64,000 nt of DNA from Ampelocalamus luodianensis. Taxonomy: Eukaryota > Streptophyta > Magnoliopsida > Poales > Poaceae. The stretch is taken from NCBI GenBank assembly GCA_036346255.1, contig CM070633.1, forward strand, positions 42,857,692-42,921,691, given 5' to 3'. The notes below the pieces were generated by a model. That model ran no database searches. It had not been told where the DNA came from and worked only from the letters and a program-made list of their open reading frames with translations. Position 1 is the stretch's first letter, and every line of letters begins with the position of its first letter. The translations under genes were made by a program, and so were the position numbers. Of this stretch, positions 46,594-56,585 are shown piece by piece.

Positions 46594-47127
46594 TTGAGAA
46601 GAACTAAGGATGTGTTCCAAGTCTACGGAAATGAGGAAGAGCTAGTTGTAAATGGTTACACCGATGCAAGCTTCCAAACCGACAAAGATGATTACAAATC
46701 GCAATCGGGTTTTGTGTTCCTTTTGAACGGTGGTGCGGTAAGTTGGAAGAGTTCCAAGCAGGAGACCTGTGTTGACTCTACAACGGAGGCCGAGTACATT
46801 GCGGCTTCTGAAGCAGCAAAGGAAGGTGTTTGGATAAGGAAGTTCATAACTGAACTAGGTGTGGTTCCTAGTGCGTGCAGTCCTCTGGATCTTTACTGTG
46901 ATAACAGTGGGGCCATTGCGCAAGCCAAGGAGCCGAGGAATCACCAAAAGAACAAACACATACTGTGGCGGTTTCATCTCATTCGAGAGATCCTTAATCG
47001 AGGAGATTTAAAGATATGCAAAATACACATGGATTTGAATATTTCAGATCCTTTGACGAAGCCTCTCCCACAGCCTAAGCATGAGGCGCACACAAGAGCT
47101 ATGGGTATTAGATATCTTCTAGATTGA
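46594..47127 (+). CDS. C1 RNase H and polyprotein C-terminus (177 codons, intact)
   Basis: Removes the RNA template during cDNA synthesis. The frame shows GYTDASFQTDKDDYKSQSG (first Asp), GGAVSWKSSKQ, DSTTEAEYIAASEAA (Glu), LYCDNSGAIAQAKEP (Asp), NKHILWRFHLIREIL, and the closing DPLTKPLPQPKHEAH; it ends at 47127, 20 bp before the 3' LTR region. The first Met is internal, since the natural polyprotein starts in gag. All catalytic residues are present. This is the cleanest copia piece in the window. Confidence 0.92.
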   Translation: MRRTKDVFQVYGNEEELVVNGYTDASFQTDKDDYKSQSGFVFLLNGGAVSWKSSKQETCVDSTTEAEYIAASEAAKEGVWIRKFITELGVVPSACSPLDLYCDNSGAIAQAKEPRNHQKNKHILWRFHLIREILNRGDLKICKIHMDLNISDPLTKPLPQPKHEAHTRAMGIRYLLD

Positions 47128-47136
47128 CTCTAGTGC

Positions 47137-47146
47137 AAGTGGGAGA
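47137..47146 (+). other. Polypurine tract of C1
   Basis: AAGTGGGAGA ending one base before the 3' LTR at 47148; the usual copia plus-strand primer. Confidence 0.85.
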
Positions 47147-47147
47147 C

Positions 47148-48456
47148 TGTTGGAGATATGCCCTAGAGGCAATCATATTGATGATGATATTTCATTGTAT
47201 CCATGATTTAATAAATGTTCCTTGAATATTGCCTTTGTGTTGATTAACAAGTATGCGACTTGTTTGTGAAACTCTTTACTTGTATGGTTATTCTAAAGTT
47301 GTCCCTAGTCGGAGTTCATGTGAGGACACACGTGAATGATTGATTAGCACATGTATCGGTTGATGACCATGTTTCACACGTCATAGACATGGAGATGTCA
47401 AACCAATAATGTGGACACATGTTTAGAACATGGGGTTGGACCGACCCAACATGAGACATAGCTTTTATACTTATGGTTCTCTCTACACAATGTGTACGCC
47501 TTGTCCTTAGACACGAGATTGTCGCATGTACTTGAGATGTGAATCGACCTACTTAGGGGCTATCAAACGCTACTCGTGGCGGGTAGTTATAAAGGTAGCT
47601 TTCGGGTTTGTCATGAAGCATGCTTTGCGAGGCATGGTCATCGAGATGGGATTTGCCCTCTCTACCGAGAGATATCTCTAGGCCTCGAGTGATCGGATCC
47701 AAATGCATGGCCATGCTACTTAAGGTTAAGAGTTAACCTAGTAAGGGATTCGGATCACACGATCGAGAAAGAGTGGTCAGCTTGGAGCTCGATTGAATAT
47801 CGTGAGGCAAAGGGATTGGCATGTACATAACGCTGTGATGGTTCGTCCGATATGATCTTTACGTATGTTTAGGAGTTGGCACGTCTTGCTAGAGGCCGCT
47901 ACCAACTATTGACCAAGTATGTGTACTCGCGTCATGTCTAAACATATGTGAACCATATGGTCACACACTTAAGGGCCAAGCCTAATTCGATTGGATCTAA
48001 ATTAGATCGGGCATTGAGTCCTAATGGGCCTCTATTCGTAGAAGCCCATTATAAGGACGTCTATAAAAGGAGGGTAGGGCGCTGGTTGAGGGTTGAGTTT
48101 TTCGTGACATCCTCAAACCCCGCCGCCACCCTCCCACGCCCTAGTCGCCGCGCGGATCTAGTAGTCCGGCGCGTCGCTTCCTCCGTGCGTGTGGATACCT
48201 TTGAGGCGCGCATCTGTGGCGTTGGGACGAACCGCAAGAAAGGAGCAGACGTGGGGCCGCGACGAGGACGAGGAAGTAGTACGACTACTCGCTCCGACGT
48301 CATCGCATCAATCGAGTACGACTACACCGCCCGACGTCTTTGCATCAACTTCCGCACTGCGCGTCTAGTGGTAAGACCGTGATCTATAAGCTGCATGATC
48401 TTGGTTTACTGGGTAGAATTTTTAATTTGCGCTAGTGTAGCCTACTGTTTCCCTAC
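47148..48456 (+). repeat. 3' LTR of C1
   Basis: Copy of 40699-42003. The last bases read CCCTAC followed by GCTTGA where CCCTACA plus GTTGA is expected; this fits one more CAG-to-CG change at the junction. TATA box at 48061-48070. Confidence 0.92.
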
Positions 48457-49150
48457 GCTTGATACTACTCCTCTTTGGAGTCGGTACCAATTATTTGTGA
48501 GTATGTTGATGTCTTTCTCGAAGACCTTCCCGGTTTGCCACCAGATCGGGAAGTGGAGTTTGTTATTGAACTCGTTCCTGGAACTGCTCCTATATCCAGG
48601 AGTCCTTATCGAATGCCTGTTAACGAGTTGGTTGAATTGAAGAAGCAACTCGGAGAATTGCTTGACAAAGGATTTATTCAACCGAGCTCCTCACCTTGGG
48701 GATGCCCGGCAATCTTTGTCAAGAAGAAAGACAACACTTTACGGATGTGTGTGGACTACCGTCCGTTAAATGAGGTCACTATCAAGAACAAGTATCCTTT
48801 GCCTCGCATTGATGACCTTTTGATCGGTTGGTTGGTGCCCGAGTCTTTTCAAAGATTGATTTGAGGTCGGGCTATCATCAAATCAAGGTTAGAGTGAGGA
48901 TATTCCTAAAACGACTTTCTCTACTCGTTATGGTTTGTGCGAGTATCTTGTCATGTCCTTTGGTCCGACCAATGCTCCAACTTATTTCATGAACCTTATG
49001 AATTCGGTGTTCATGGAATTCTTGGATAAGTTTGTTGTCGTGTTCATTGACGACATCCTTATTTATTCCAAGTCTGATAAGGATCATGAACAACATTTGC
49101 GACTTGTTCTAGAAACACTTCGTCGGCATCAATCTGTATGCTAAGTTTAG
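48457..49150 (+). pseudogene. G3 reverse transcriptase, first part (frame-broken)
   Basis: Resumes the G3 polyprotein after C1. The open frame 48475-48864 has VEFVIELVPGTAPISRSPY, KGFIQPSSSPWGCPAIFV, LRMCVDYRPLNEVTIKN and KYPLPRIDDL, then a frameshift near 48822. A FSKIDL-like and GYHQIK trace follows at 48845-48890. 48935-49144 has EYLVMSFGPTNAPTYF and the active site FVVVFIDDILIYSK (catalytic Asp pair intact). Confidence 0.88.
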
Positions 49151-49960
49151 CAAGTGTGCTTTCGGCTCGTAGAAGTTGCATTTAGGGCATGTGTTATCTG
49201 AAGGAGGTATCGCTGTTGATCCAAGCAAGGTACAAGATGTACTAAATTGGAAGCCTCCCAAGAGTGTCCCTGAGATCCGAAGTTTTCTGGGACTTGCGGG
49301 TTATTACCGTAGGTTCATTGAAAATTTCTCCAAAATTGCTAGACCTTTGACTCAGCTTTTGCAGAAAGAGAGGAAGTTTGAATGGTCAGCTAAATGTGAG
49401 GAGAGTTTTCGGCTTCTGAGGACTCTCTTGACTAAAGCTCCAGTTCTCACTCTTCCGGATATTCATAAGAACTTTGATATTTATTGTGATGCATCTCGCC
49501 ATGGACTTGGTTGTGTGCTTATGCAAGAAGGCCGAGTTGTGGCATATGCATCTCGGCAGTTGCGCCCTCATGAAGTTAATTATCCTACTCATGATTTGGA
49601 ATTGGCTGCCGTGGTCCATGTATTGAAGATTTGACGACATTACCTTCTTGGTAATCGTTGTGAGATCTATACTGATCATAAAAGCCTAAAGTACATATTC
49701 ACTCAATCTGATTTGAATATGAGACAGAGAAGATGGCTTGAACTGATCAAGGACTACGACATGGGTATTCATTATCACCCTGGTAAAGCCAATGTTGTGG
49801 CAGATGCTTTAAGCAGAAAGTCACAATGCAACTGCACATTTTCTCTGCCTACGGCCAAGGACTTGTGTGTTGATTTTCAGCGCTTAAGTCTTGACTTGGT
49901 GGAAAAAGGTTTTCTTGCTGCATTACAAGTGGAGCCTACCTTAGAATCTCAGATTCCTGA
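49151..49960 (+). pseudogene. G3 RT connection and RNase H (one stop, minor shifts)
   Basis: The open frame 49176-49634 covers LGHVLSEGGIAVDPSK, SFLGLAGYYRRFIENFSKI, FEWSAKCEESF, and RNase H DIYCDASRHGLGCVLMQEG (Asp) with YASRQLRPHEVNYPTHDLE (Glu). It stops at a TGA (49633-49635 region) where a Trp codon, TGG, is expected (KIW-RHYL). The same frame class resumes with RCEIYTDHKSLKYIF (Asp) and 49713-50096 with WLELIKDYDMGIHYHPGKA and VVADALSRK. Only this substitution and short shifts separate an otherwise complete RNase H. Confidence 0.88.
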
Positions 49961-51042
49961 GGCCCAGAAAACTGATGCCGAGGTAGCCGAAATTAAGGAG
50001 AACTTGAAAGCGGGTAAAGCCAACGAATTTTACGAAGATGATCGCGAGACGATTTGGTATCGCAATCGTTTGATGGTACTGCCGATCCTCGCCTAAGAAG
50101 TCTAATTCTTAGAGAGGCTCATAATTCAAGTTTTCTCTACATCCCGGAAGTACCAAGATGTATCGATTTAAAGAAAACATTTTGGTGGAGCCAAATGAAG
50201 AGGCAAATTGCTCAAGATGTTGCCGAATGTGATATTTGCCAAAGGGTTAAAGTGAACATCCAAGCCACCGGTACCCTTCACCTTTGCCTATTCCACGATG
50301 GAAGTGGGAAGAGATCGGTATGGATTTTGTTACCGGTCTTCCCAAAACTTCCAATGGGTCCGATGCCATTTGGGTAATCATCGACCGCTTGACAAAAGTG
50401 GCTCATTTCATTCCTGGTCAAAACCATCTTTAGTGGCAAGCACTAGCGAGCTTTATATTGCTAGAATTGTTTGTCTTCATGGTGTTCCCAAGGTCATTGT
50501 TTCTGACCGTGGCCCTCAATTTACTTCCCACTTTTGGAACTGTCTTCATCAGGCTATGGGGACTGAACTCTCTTCGATCGCTTATCATCCTCAAACTAGT
50601 GGTCAAACCGAGAGGGTGAACCAAGTAATGGAAGATCTTCTTGAGCCTATGTGCTATCTTATAGCAAAGACTGGAGAAATCTTTGCCATATGTGGAATTT
50701 TCCTACAATAATAGCTACCAAGCAAGTATTCAAATGTCACCTTTTGAAGCCTTGTATGGGAGAGCTTGTAGGACTACATTGAATTGGTCTGAGTCTGGTG
50801 AAAGATCATTCTTTGGTCCAGACTTGGTAAAAGAAGCCGAAGAGCAAGTTAAATCGATTCGAGATTGCTTGAGAACTGCTCGGTCTCGTCATAAGAGCTA
50901 TGCTGATCATCGTCGTCGTGAATTAAACTTTGAGGTAGATGACCATGTCTATCTTAAAGTGTCACCCATGAAGGGTACTCATCATTTTCGTGTAAAAGGA
51001 AGCTCGCACCTCGTTATATCGGACCTTCCGAATCATTGCTAA
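49961..51042 (+). pseudogene. G3 integrase (frame-broken)
   Basis: Zinc-binding HHCC region: ILREAHNSSF and a degraded HPG (50111-50150), then MKRQIAQDVAECDICQRVK (Cys pair, about 50190-50250). Core: GMDFVTGLPKT in shifted frame near 50318 (first Asp), VIIDRLTKVAHFIPG near 50380, VSDRGPQFTSHFWNCLHQA near 50500 (second Asp), AYHPQTSGQTERVNQVMED near 50582 (Glu). Then EFSYNNSYQASIQMSPFEA, YGRACRTTL, KSYADHRRRELNFEVDDHV and VYLKVSPMKGTHHF in the open frame 50683-51042. All three catalytic acidic residues are readable; four or five frameshifts break the gene. Confidence 0.88.
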
Positions 51043-51350
51043 GCGAGGAGTCAGAGCTTATCAATTAGAACTGCTGAATCCTCTCGTGATGCATGATACT
51101 TTCATGTATCTCAATTGAAGAAATGCCTTCGTGTTCCTATTGAGGCAACTCGCTATGAGCATCTTGATCTCCAACTCGATCTTTCCTATCAAGAACAACC
51201 GGTCGTATCCTCGACACAATGGAACCCGGGACAAGAAATCGTCTTGTCAAGTTCTTGAAAATCCAGTGGGCTAATCATTCCGAGAATGAAGCCACTTGGG
51301 AGCGCGAAGATCTGATGCAGATTGAGCACCCCCATCTTTTTGTTGTTTAG
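51043..51350 (+). pseudogene. G3 integrase C-terminal chromodomain-like tail
   Basis: Past the GPY/F segment, frames carry SQLKKCLRVPIEATRYEHL, DLSYQEQPVRILDTM-like and RLVKFLKIQWANHSENEAT, ending EREDLMQIEHPHLF and VV before TAG at 51348-51350. The VK-LKIQW...EATWE...PHLF pattern is the chromodomain end of plant chromoviruses, which helps target insertion to heterochromatin. It breaks once or twice. Confidence 0.8.
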
Positions 51351-51571
51351 AACTTTCCTTTGAATCAAGAAAGGAAAGTTTAAACAAAGCAATGTAAACA
51401 AAGATGTAATGATAACACTATGTTGTTATGTAAATTTCTTCTTTGTTATCTTTAAAGGAAATCAAGACAACAGATGTTGAATTTCCTTATAAATCATTTC
51501 CAGTTCACTTCTTCCTAATTTTTAACTTGTTCCAAATCTCGGGGACGAGATTTTCTTAAGGGGGGTAGGTT
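51351..51571 (+). other. G3 3' untranslated region and polypurine tract
   Basis: AT-rich, with no ORF. The polypurine tract AAGGGGGGTAGGT is at 51558-51570, one base before the 3' LTR. It confirms that the LTR at 51572 is the true 3' LTR of G3. Confidence 0.85.
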
Positions 51572-52137
51572 TGTAACATCCCCAATTCTATAAACAGTAA
51601 TTAAATGCTTTATGAATAGTAATGAGGTGCTGTTCATAGCATTACTGTTCAATTTTACCAGTTGGGCAGTATGTTACAAATTAAAAACCTTCCTTTTTAG
51701 CCAAAATCCTAAAGAACCATTTAAAGTCTTAAAGGGATACAAGATGAAACTTGTATTATGACTGGGAAGTATTTTTATTAAAGCCTAGATAAATTATCTT
51801 GAATAAAAATAATTTTTGTTGTATTTTTTGAAATTATATTGACTTAAAGAAAAATAATTGTCTTTAAATGAATATTTTCGGGCTAAAATAAATATTTATG
51901 TATTTTACAAAGTGATCATGTGGTTTTAAAAATTTATCTGGGAAATATATCATCCCAGTAGCTTCCAGTAAAAATTTCATGATTTTACAAATTTATTTGC
52001 TATTTTTATAAGCCCAGTCAAACCTTTTAAGCTTTTGAATAGGTTCTGGTCAACTAAACCGGTTTGAATCCAAACCTGGTACTGTAGCGACTCACACCTT
52101 TGCGGTTGGGTCCAACCCTTTAAACCTGGTCTGGCTC
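51572..52137 (+). repeat. 3' LTR of G3, first 566 bp only
   Basis: Matches 33386-33950 closely, then stops at 52137 in GGTCTGGCTC, where the 5' LTR continues ACACGCC. The sequence switches without spacer to G2 pol (52138 on, equal to 32019-32021 on). Confidence 0.9.
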
Positions 52138-53502
52138 TGTCCCGCTGCTCATTCGCTCTCCCGGTTCGGAGTTGAGAGCTGAGCTTGAGTGTCGGGATGT
52201 CCCTGTTGAGATAGAGGGAGTAGGGTTTTTAGCAAACCTCATCCTCCTCCATTCAGCGAGCTTAGATGTAATTCTGGGCATGGATTGGTTGTCTCAGCAC
52301 ATGGAACAAATCGATTGTGCCCGGAGGCTCATCTACCTCACCGATCCTTCCGCGGCGGGTTCGCTTTCGCCAGAGCCGCAAGGTCCGCATCTCTTCGTGC
52401 TCGGCGGCCACTCTAGATATTAGTCAAGTCCCTACAAGATGTGACTTCACGATGTCTTCCCGAAGATCTCCCGGATGCCGCCAGTCCGCGACCTCGAGTT
52501 TGCCATTGAGTTGGTTCCGATGATCGCTCCGATCTCAAGAGGCACTCTGGATGGCTCCAAACGAGTTGGTGGAGTTGAAGAAGCAACTGGGGGAGCTTCA
52601 AGAGAAGGGTTTCATTCGCCCTAGCTCGTCTCCGTGGGGTTGTCCAGCAATCTTTGTGAAGAAGAAGGACAATACTCTACGCATGTGCGTGGATTACCGG
52701 CCGCTTAATGAAGTGACGGTAAAGAACAAGTATCCCTTGCCCCGCATCGACGATCTCTTCGATCAATTGACTGGAGCTCGAGTCTTCTCTAAGATTGATT
52801 TGAGAGTGGGATATCATCAAGTTCGAATCCGACCGGAGGATATTCCCAAGACAACTTTCTCTACTCGTTATGGCTTGTACTAGTATACCGTCATGTCATT
52901 CGGCTTAACCAATGCTCCTGCCTTGTTCATGAACCTCATGAATTCGGTGTTTATGGAGTATTTGGATAAGTTTGTGGTGGTCTTCATCGATGATATTCTT
53001 ATCTACTCCAAAAACGATGAGGAACACACCGAGCATCTGAGGCTTGTGTTGGCCAAGCTTCGTGAACATCAACTGTATGCGAAGTTCAGCAAGTGTGCAT
53101 TTTGGTTGAAGGAAGTGGCCTTCTTAGGCCATGTCCTTTCAGCAGGAGGCATAGCTGTGGATCCTAGCAAGATCAGCGATGTGCTTTCCTGGAGTCAGCC
53201 CTCTTCGGTCACCGAAGTCCGGAGTTTTCTTGGTTTAGCGGGATATTATCGTCGCTTTATTCAGAATTTCTCCAAGATAGCGAAGCCAATGACGGAGTTG
53301 CTCAAGAAGGACAAGAAGTTCTCGTGGTCTGCTGATTGCGAGGAAAGTTTCAAAGTACTCAAGAAGCGGTTGACCACCGCTCCCGTTCTTGTTCTTCCCG
53401 ATGTCCATCGAAGCTTCGATATCTTTTGCGACGCTTCTCGTCGAGGCCTCGGTTGTGTCCTTATGCAAGAAGGCAAGGTGGTGGCCTATGCATCAAGGCA
53501 AT
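52138..53502 (+). pseudogene. Second copy of G2 pol (protease to RNase H)
   Basis: Duplicates 32020-33385. It includes the protease end (LDVILGMDWLSQH in 52172-52423), a frame-damaged stretch to 52550, then RT in the open frame 52551-52883 (LRMCVDYRPLNEV, KIDLRVGYHQV) ending at the same TAG as G2. 52893-53507 is open for 204 codons (MSFGLTNAPALF, FVVVFIDDILIYSK, GLAGYYRRFIQNF, DIFCDASRRGLGCVLMQ, VVAYASRQL) and ends in a stop made by the G3 LTR (TTG-TAA). Compared with 32779-33385 this copy lacks most indels. Confidence 0.9.
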
Positions 53503-54168
53503 TGTAACATCCCCAATTCTATAAACAGTAATTAAATGCTTTATGAATAGTAATGAGGTGCTGTTCATAGCATTACTGTTCAATTTTACCAATTGAGCAG
53601 TATGTTACAAATTAAAAACATTACTTTTTAGCAAAAATCCTAAAGAACCATTTAAAGTCTTAAAGGGATACAAGATGAAACTTGTATTATGACTGGGAAG
53701 TATTTTTATTAAAGCCTAGATAAATTATCTTGAATAAAAATAAATTTTTTTGTATTTTTTGAAATTATATTGACTTAAAGAAAAATAATTGTCTTTAAAT
53801 GAATATTTTCGGCTAAAATAAATATTTATGTATTTTACAAAGTGATCATGTGGTTTTAAAAATTTATCTGGGAAATATATCATCCCAGTAGCTTCCAGTA
53901 AAAATTTAATGATTTTACAAATTTATTTGCTATTTTTATAAGCCCAGTCAAACCTTTTAAGCTTTTGAATAGGTTCTGGTCAACTAATCCGGTTTGAATC
54001 CAAACACGTGCTGTAGCGACTCACACCTTTGCGGTTGGGTCCAACCCTTTAAACCTGGTCCGCTCACACGCGCTCGGCGCGAGCCCGAACTCCACGCGTG
54101 ATGTGAACTGTCAATCTTCAATCGAACGGGCGAGGCTATAACGCCCCGCGAGCTGTCCACGTGTGCGG
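53503..54168 (+). repeat. Second copy of the G3 LTR start, cut by LARD-R
   Basis: Equals 33386-34050 and is preceded by the same AAGGCAAT from G2 pol, so the whole G2/G3 junction is duplicated. It ends at 54168 in CACGTGTGCGG, where LARD-R begins. Confidence 0.9.
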
Positions 54169-56573
54169 TGTAATACCCGATTATTCGATATCAAATGCTG
54201 TAAGATTAGAGAGGAAATAAGTTAAAATTCAGAATTTTAGGAGAAGTATGGGCCGCCAACCCATATTCGAGAAGAGGGGAGCCAGCCATAGTGGCCCAAG
54301 GCCCATGAGTGGGCCGGCAGCCCATTAGAAGGCAAGGGGAGGGGAGGGGACCAAACCCTAGCCCCATTTGCTACAGTAGCTGCCGTGCTACAGTAGCCCA
54401 GTGCTACAGTAGCGGCGTGCTACAGTGCCTCGCCGCTTGCTGCTCCTCCTCTCCCCGACGCCATCTTTCCGCCTGCTTGTGGCCGACCGTGGGAAGAAGA
54501 AGAAGAGGAAGGAAGAGAGGATTGAAGGAGAATTTCTTCGTGGGATTTGATCAGCGATCTCTGATGGTTCTACAAGGGTAATGATTGATTTCCCTCGCTG
54601 TTTAGGTTGTTTCAGATGCGAATTCGATTAGTTTGATTGGATTGAATTGCTCCCGTTAGAATTTCAGTTCTGTCCTGAATGTTGCGTGGCCTGTTTCGTG
54701 ATCTTAGAGGCCGAATTTGGGTTGTCCATCTCCTAGAGTTTTGTAGATATTGATCTTAGCTTTCGGTGGCCGCCAAGAACACTGAATTCCGACTTTCGAG
54801 TCAAAAGTTATGATAGATTTACTATCTGCTGTCCAGAATCCTGACGAGAATTAGCAGTCTCTGTATAGGTTGATTTATGGCCTAGTTAGAGGGTGATTCA
54901 GAGGTCTTGCCCATAACAAATTTTGAAGGTGATATCACTAGCTTTCAGGATTGATAAAGAACACTTCATTTGGAGTTATAGATCAAAAGTTATGCACTTT
55001 TCTTTGTGACTGTCCAGATTGTATGTCAGTCTGTCCAGATTGTATGTCAGTTTCTATCTTTAATTTTGACCTGTGTGCCACTTTTTGTTAAAGGCAAAAT
55101 TTGAATGTTGTGCCAACTAGTTTATTGTAGGTAATTTCATAACCTTTTCAGATTGTTAAAGAACGTCCAATTTGGAGTTGTACAACAAAAGTTATGGATA
55201 TTTTCATTTAGCCGATATTTCTGTCTATTAATTCGGTCAACAGATTTGAGCCGTGGGCCAAATTTTATTAGAGGCAAAATCTGAACTTTTGCCCAACCAG
55301 AGTATTGTAGATATGTCAGATAAGAATCCATGGAAATTGGTCTCACCTCATTCCGAGTTCCAGACCAGTAGATATGTCAATTACCGTGCTGCTGTCCAGA
55401 ATTAAGTTATGTCAGAAATTGTTGATTTCATTTTAAGTTTTGTATTAATGACTAGAGTCATCGTGGAAGCGATGTTTAGCATCGATTAGTAGTGTTGGGT
55501 TTATTATGTCCTTATTGAAATTATTTTACTTGTTTAGGAGGTGAAGCCTCGGGTTTAGGAGTATCACCTTTGCCGACTAACGCGTCGCATCGTGGAAGGC
55601 AAGTACATTGCCACCCTTAATGATTGTGATTGATGAATGTTTATATGGTCATGCTGTGATTTGGTATGATACGAGAGAGGATGGATTGTCTATGTTCTTT
55701 CATATGTGTTGAATCCATGTTTTGTTATCATGTCTTTCAATATTCGTATTTCATTCTATGCATTCATTATGCATGTTTCATCCACGAAAGTGGATTGCAA
55801 GTCCCACCATTCCAATGTGGGCGTGTTGGACATTGTCATGTCCGCCCACGGAGTGGATTTGAAAGACCCATTAATTCCGAATGGGCATGTAAGACCCATT
55901 AATTCCAAGATGGGCAATGTTGAACACCCGTATGAAACGTTCTTCATACGGAAGTGGATCCCGCATTTTTGTTAAGATGCGGGCTTGAGTGAACACCGAC
56001 GGTGTTTCATCGGCTATACCTGATATGCATGTGTGCGTTCATTCCTTTGATTTTGAGCATTCATATCATGTTTTCATTTGTAATCGGTTGTGATGTGATC
56101 GAACTCGATGATGAGTTTGTCTTATTCATATTGAATGATTATCTTATTGATAATTGTACTTGCTGAGTCATGGACTCACTCTTGCGTTGTTTGTTTATTT
56201 TAGGTAACCCCTGATGTTGGCTCACTTGGGAGGGAGTAGACACGCACTACTCGTTCACATCATCCTATTCATGTTCAAGATTAAATTTAGTTTTATCTTA
56301 CATTCGTTGATGATGAACTGTAATAATTAAATTATAATTGGTGAAGGAAGGATACCTTCTCCACATGGATGTAGATTTATTATCAAGTGTGAACCTTCTT
56401 TATTGATGATCGGAATTAAATAACTTAAAAGGTGAAGGAAGGATACCTTCATCATATCCTGTTTAACTTAATGTTGTCTTTAGTTGATATACTTGTTTCA
56501 AATTCTTCCGCATTATGGATGTATGTTAGATGTTTTAGGTGACATCTTGGCTTCGGATAGCCGTGGTGTTACG
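54169..56573 (+). repeat. 5' LTR of LARD-R (2.4 kb)
   Basis: Pairs with 61017-63413 throughout. It contains GCTACAGTAGC repeats (54370-54428), a GAA microsatellite (54492-54506), the block conserved with LARD-L (55522-55606) and two GAAGGAAGGATACCTTC motifs (about 56343 and 56435). Its last base is G where the 3' LTR has A. Short ORFs (for example 54309-54581) are LTR sequence, repeated at 61234-61419 in altered form. Confidence 0.9.
54370..54428. repeat. GCTACAGTAGC tandem motif in LARD-R LTR
   Basis: Four copies of (GT)GCTACAGT(AGC) in under 60 bp, each near-palindromic. The 3' LTR has the same array at about 61209-61268 with substitutions (CAATAGC, TACTGTG). Confidence 0.65.
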
Positions 56574-56585
56574 GTTGGTATCGAG
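56574..56585 (+). other. Primer binding site of LARD-R (tRNA-iMet)
   Basis: GTTGGTATCGAGCGGGC directly after the LTR; the A of CAG is missing. The following GGGCTTTAGGTCCGTGGT is identical in LARD-L (2953-2974, minus). Confidence 0.8.

Larger units (their letters stand above)
40699..48456 (+). mobile_element. C1: Angela/BARE/RIRE1-like Ty1/copia element
   Basis: Complete element: LTRs 40699-42003 and 47148-48456, primer site, gag, protease, integrase, RT and RNase H in copia order, polypurine tract. The LTR start TGTTGGAGATATGCCCTAG is characteristic of the grass Angela/BARE/WIS/RIRE1 group. It is flanked by GTTGA at 40694-40698 and a near-identical CTTGA at 48458-48462, the 5-bp target duplication in G3 protease. 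The LTRs are very alike apart from short indels, so the insertion is young; most coding breaks may be technical for the same reason. Confidence 0.92.
33386..52137 (+). mobile_element. G3: gypsy element with upstream ORF, split by C1
   Basis: LTR 33386-37774, primer site, an extra ORF, gag, protease, then (after the C1 insertion, 40699-48456) RT, RNase H, integrase and chromodomain, a polypurine tract and the start of the 3' LTR, which ends abruptly at 52137. Order and motifs are Ty3/gypsy chromovirus. It inserted into G2 pol. An upstream ORF has been described for large rice gypsy elements such as RIRE3/RIRE8, to my recollection; whether G3 belongs there needs a database search. Its gag and protease are the best-preserved gypsy coding stretches in the window. 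Confidence 0.88.

Noticed and set aside
47948..48382. 144-codon ORF at the end of the C1 3' LTR
   Set aside because: It is LTR sequence; the 5' LTR version (41740-41931) is broken differently, and there is no domain.
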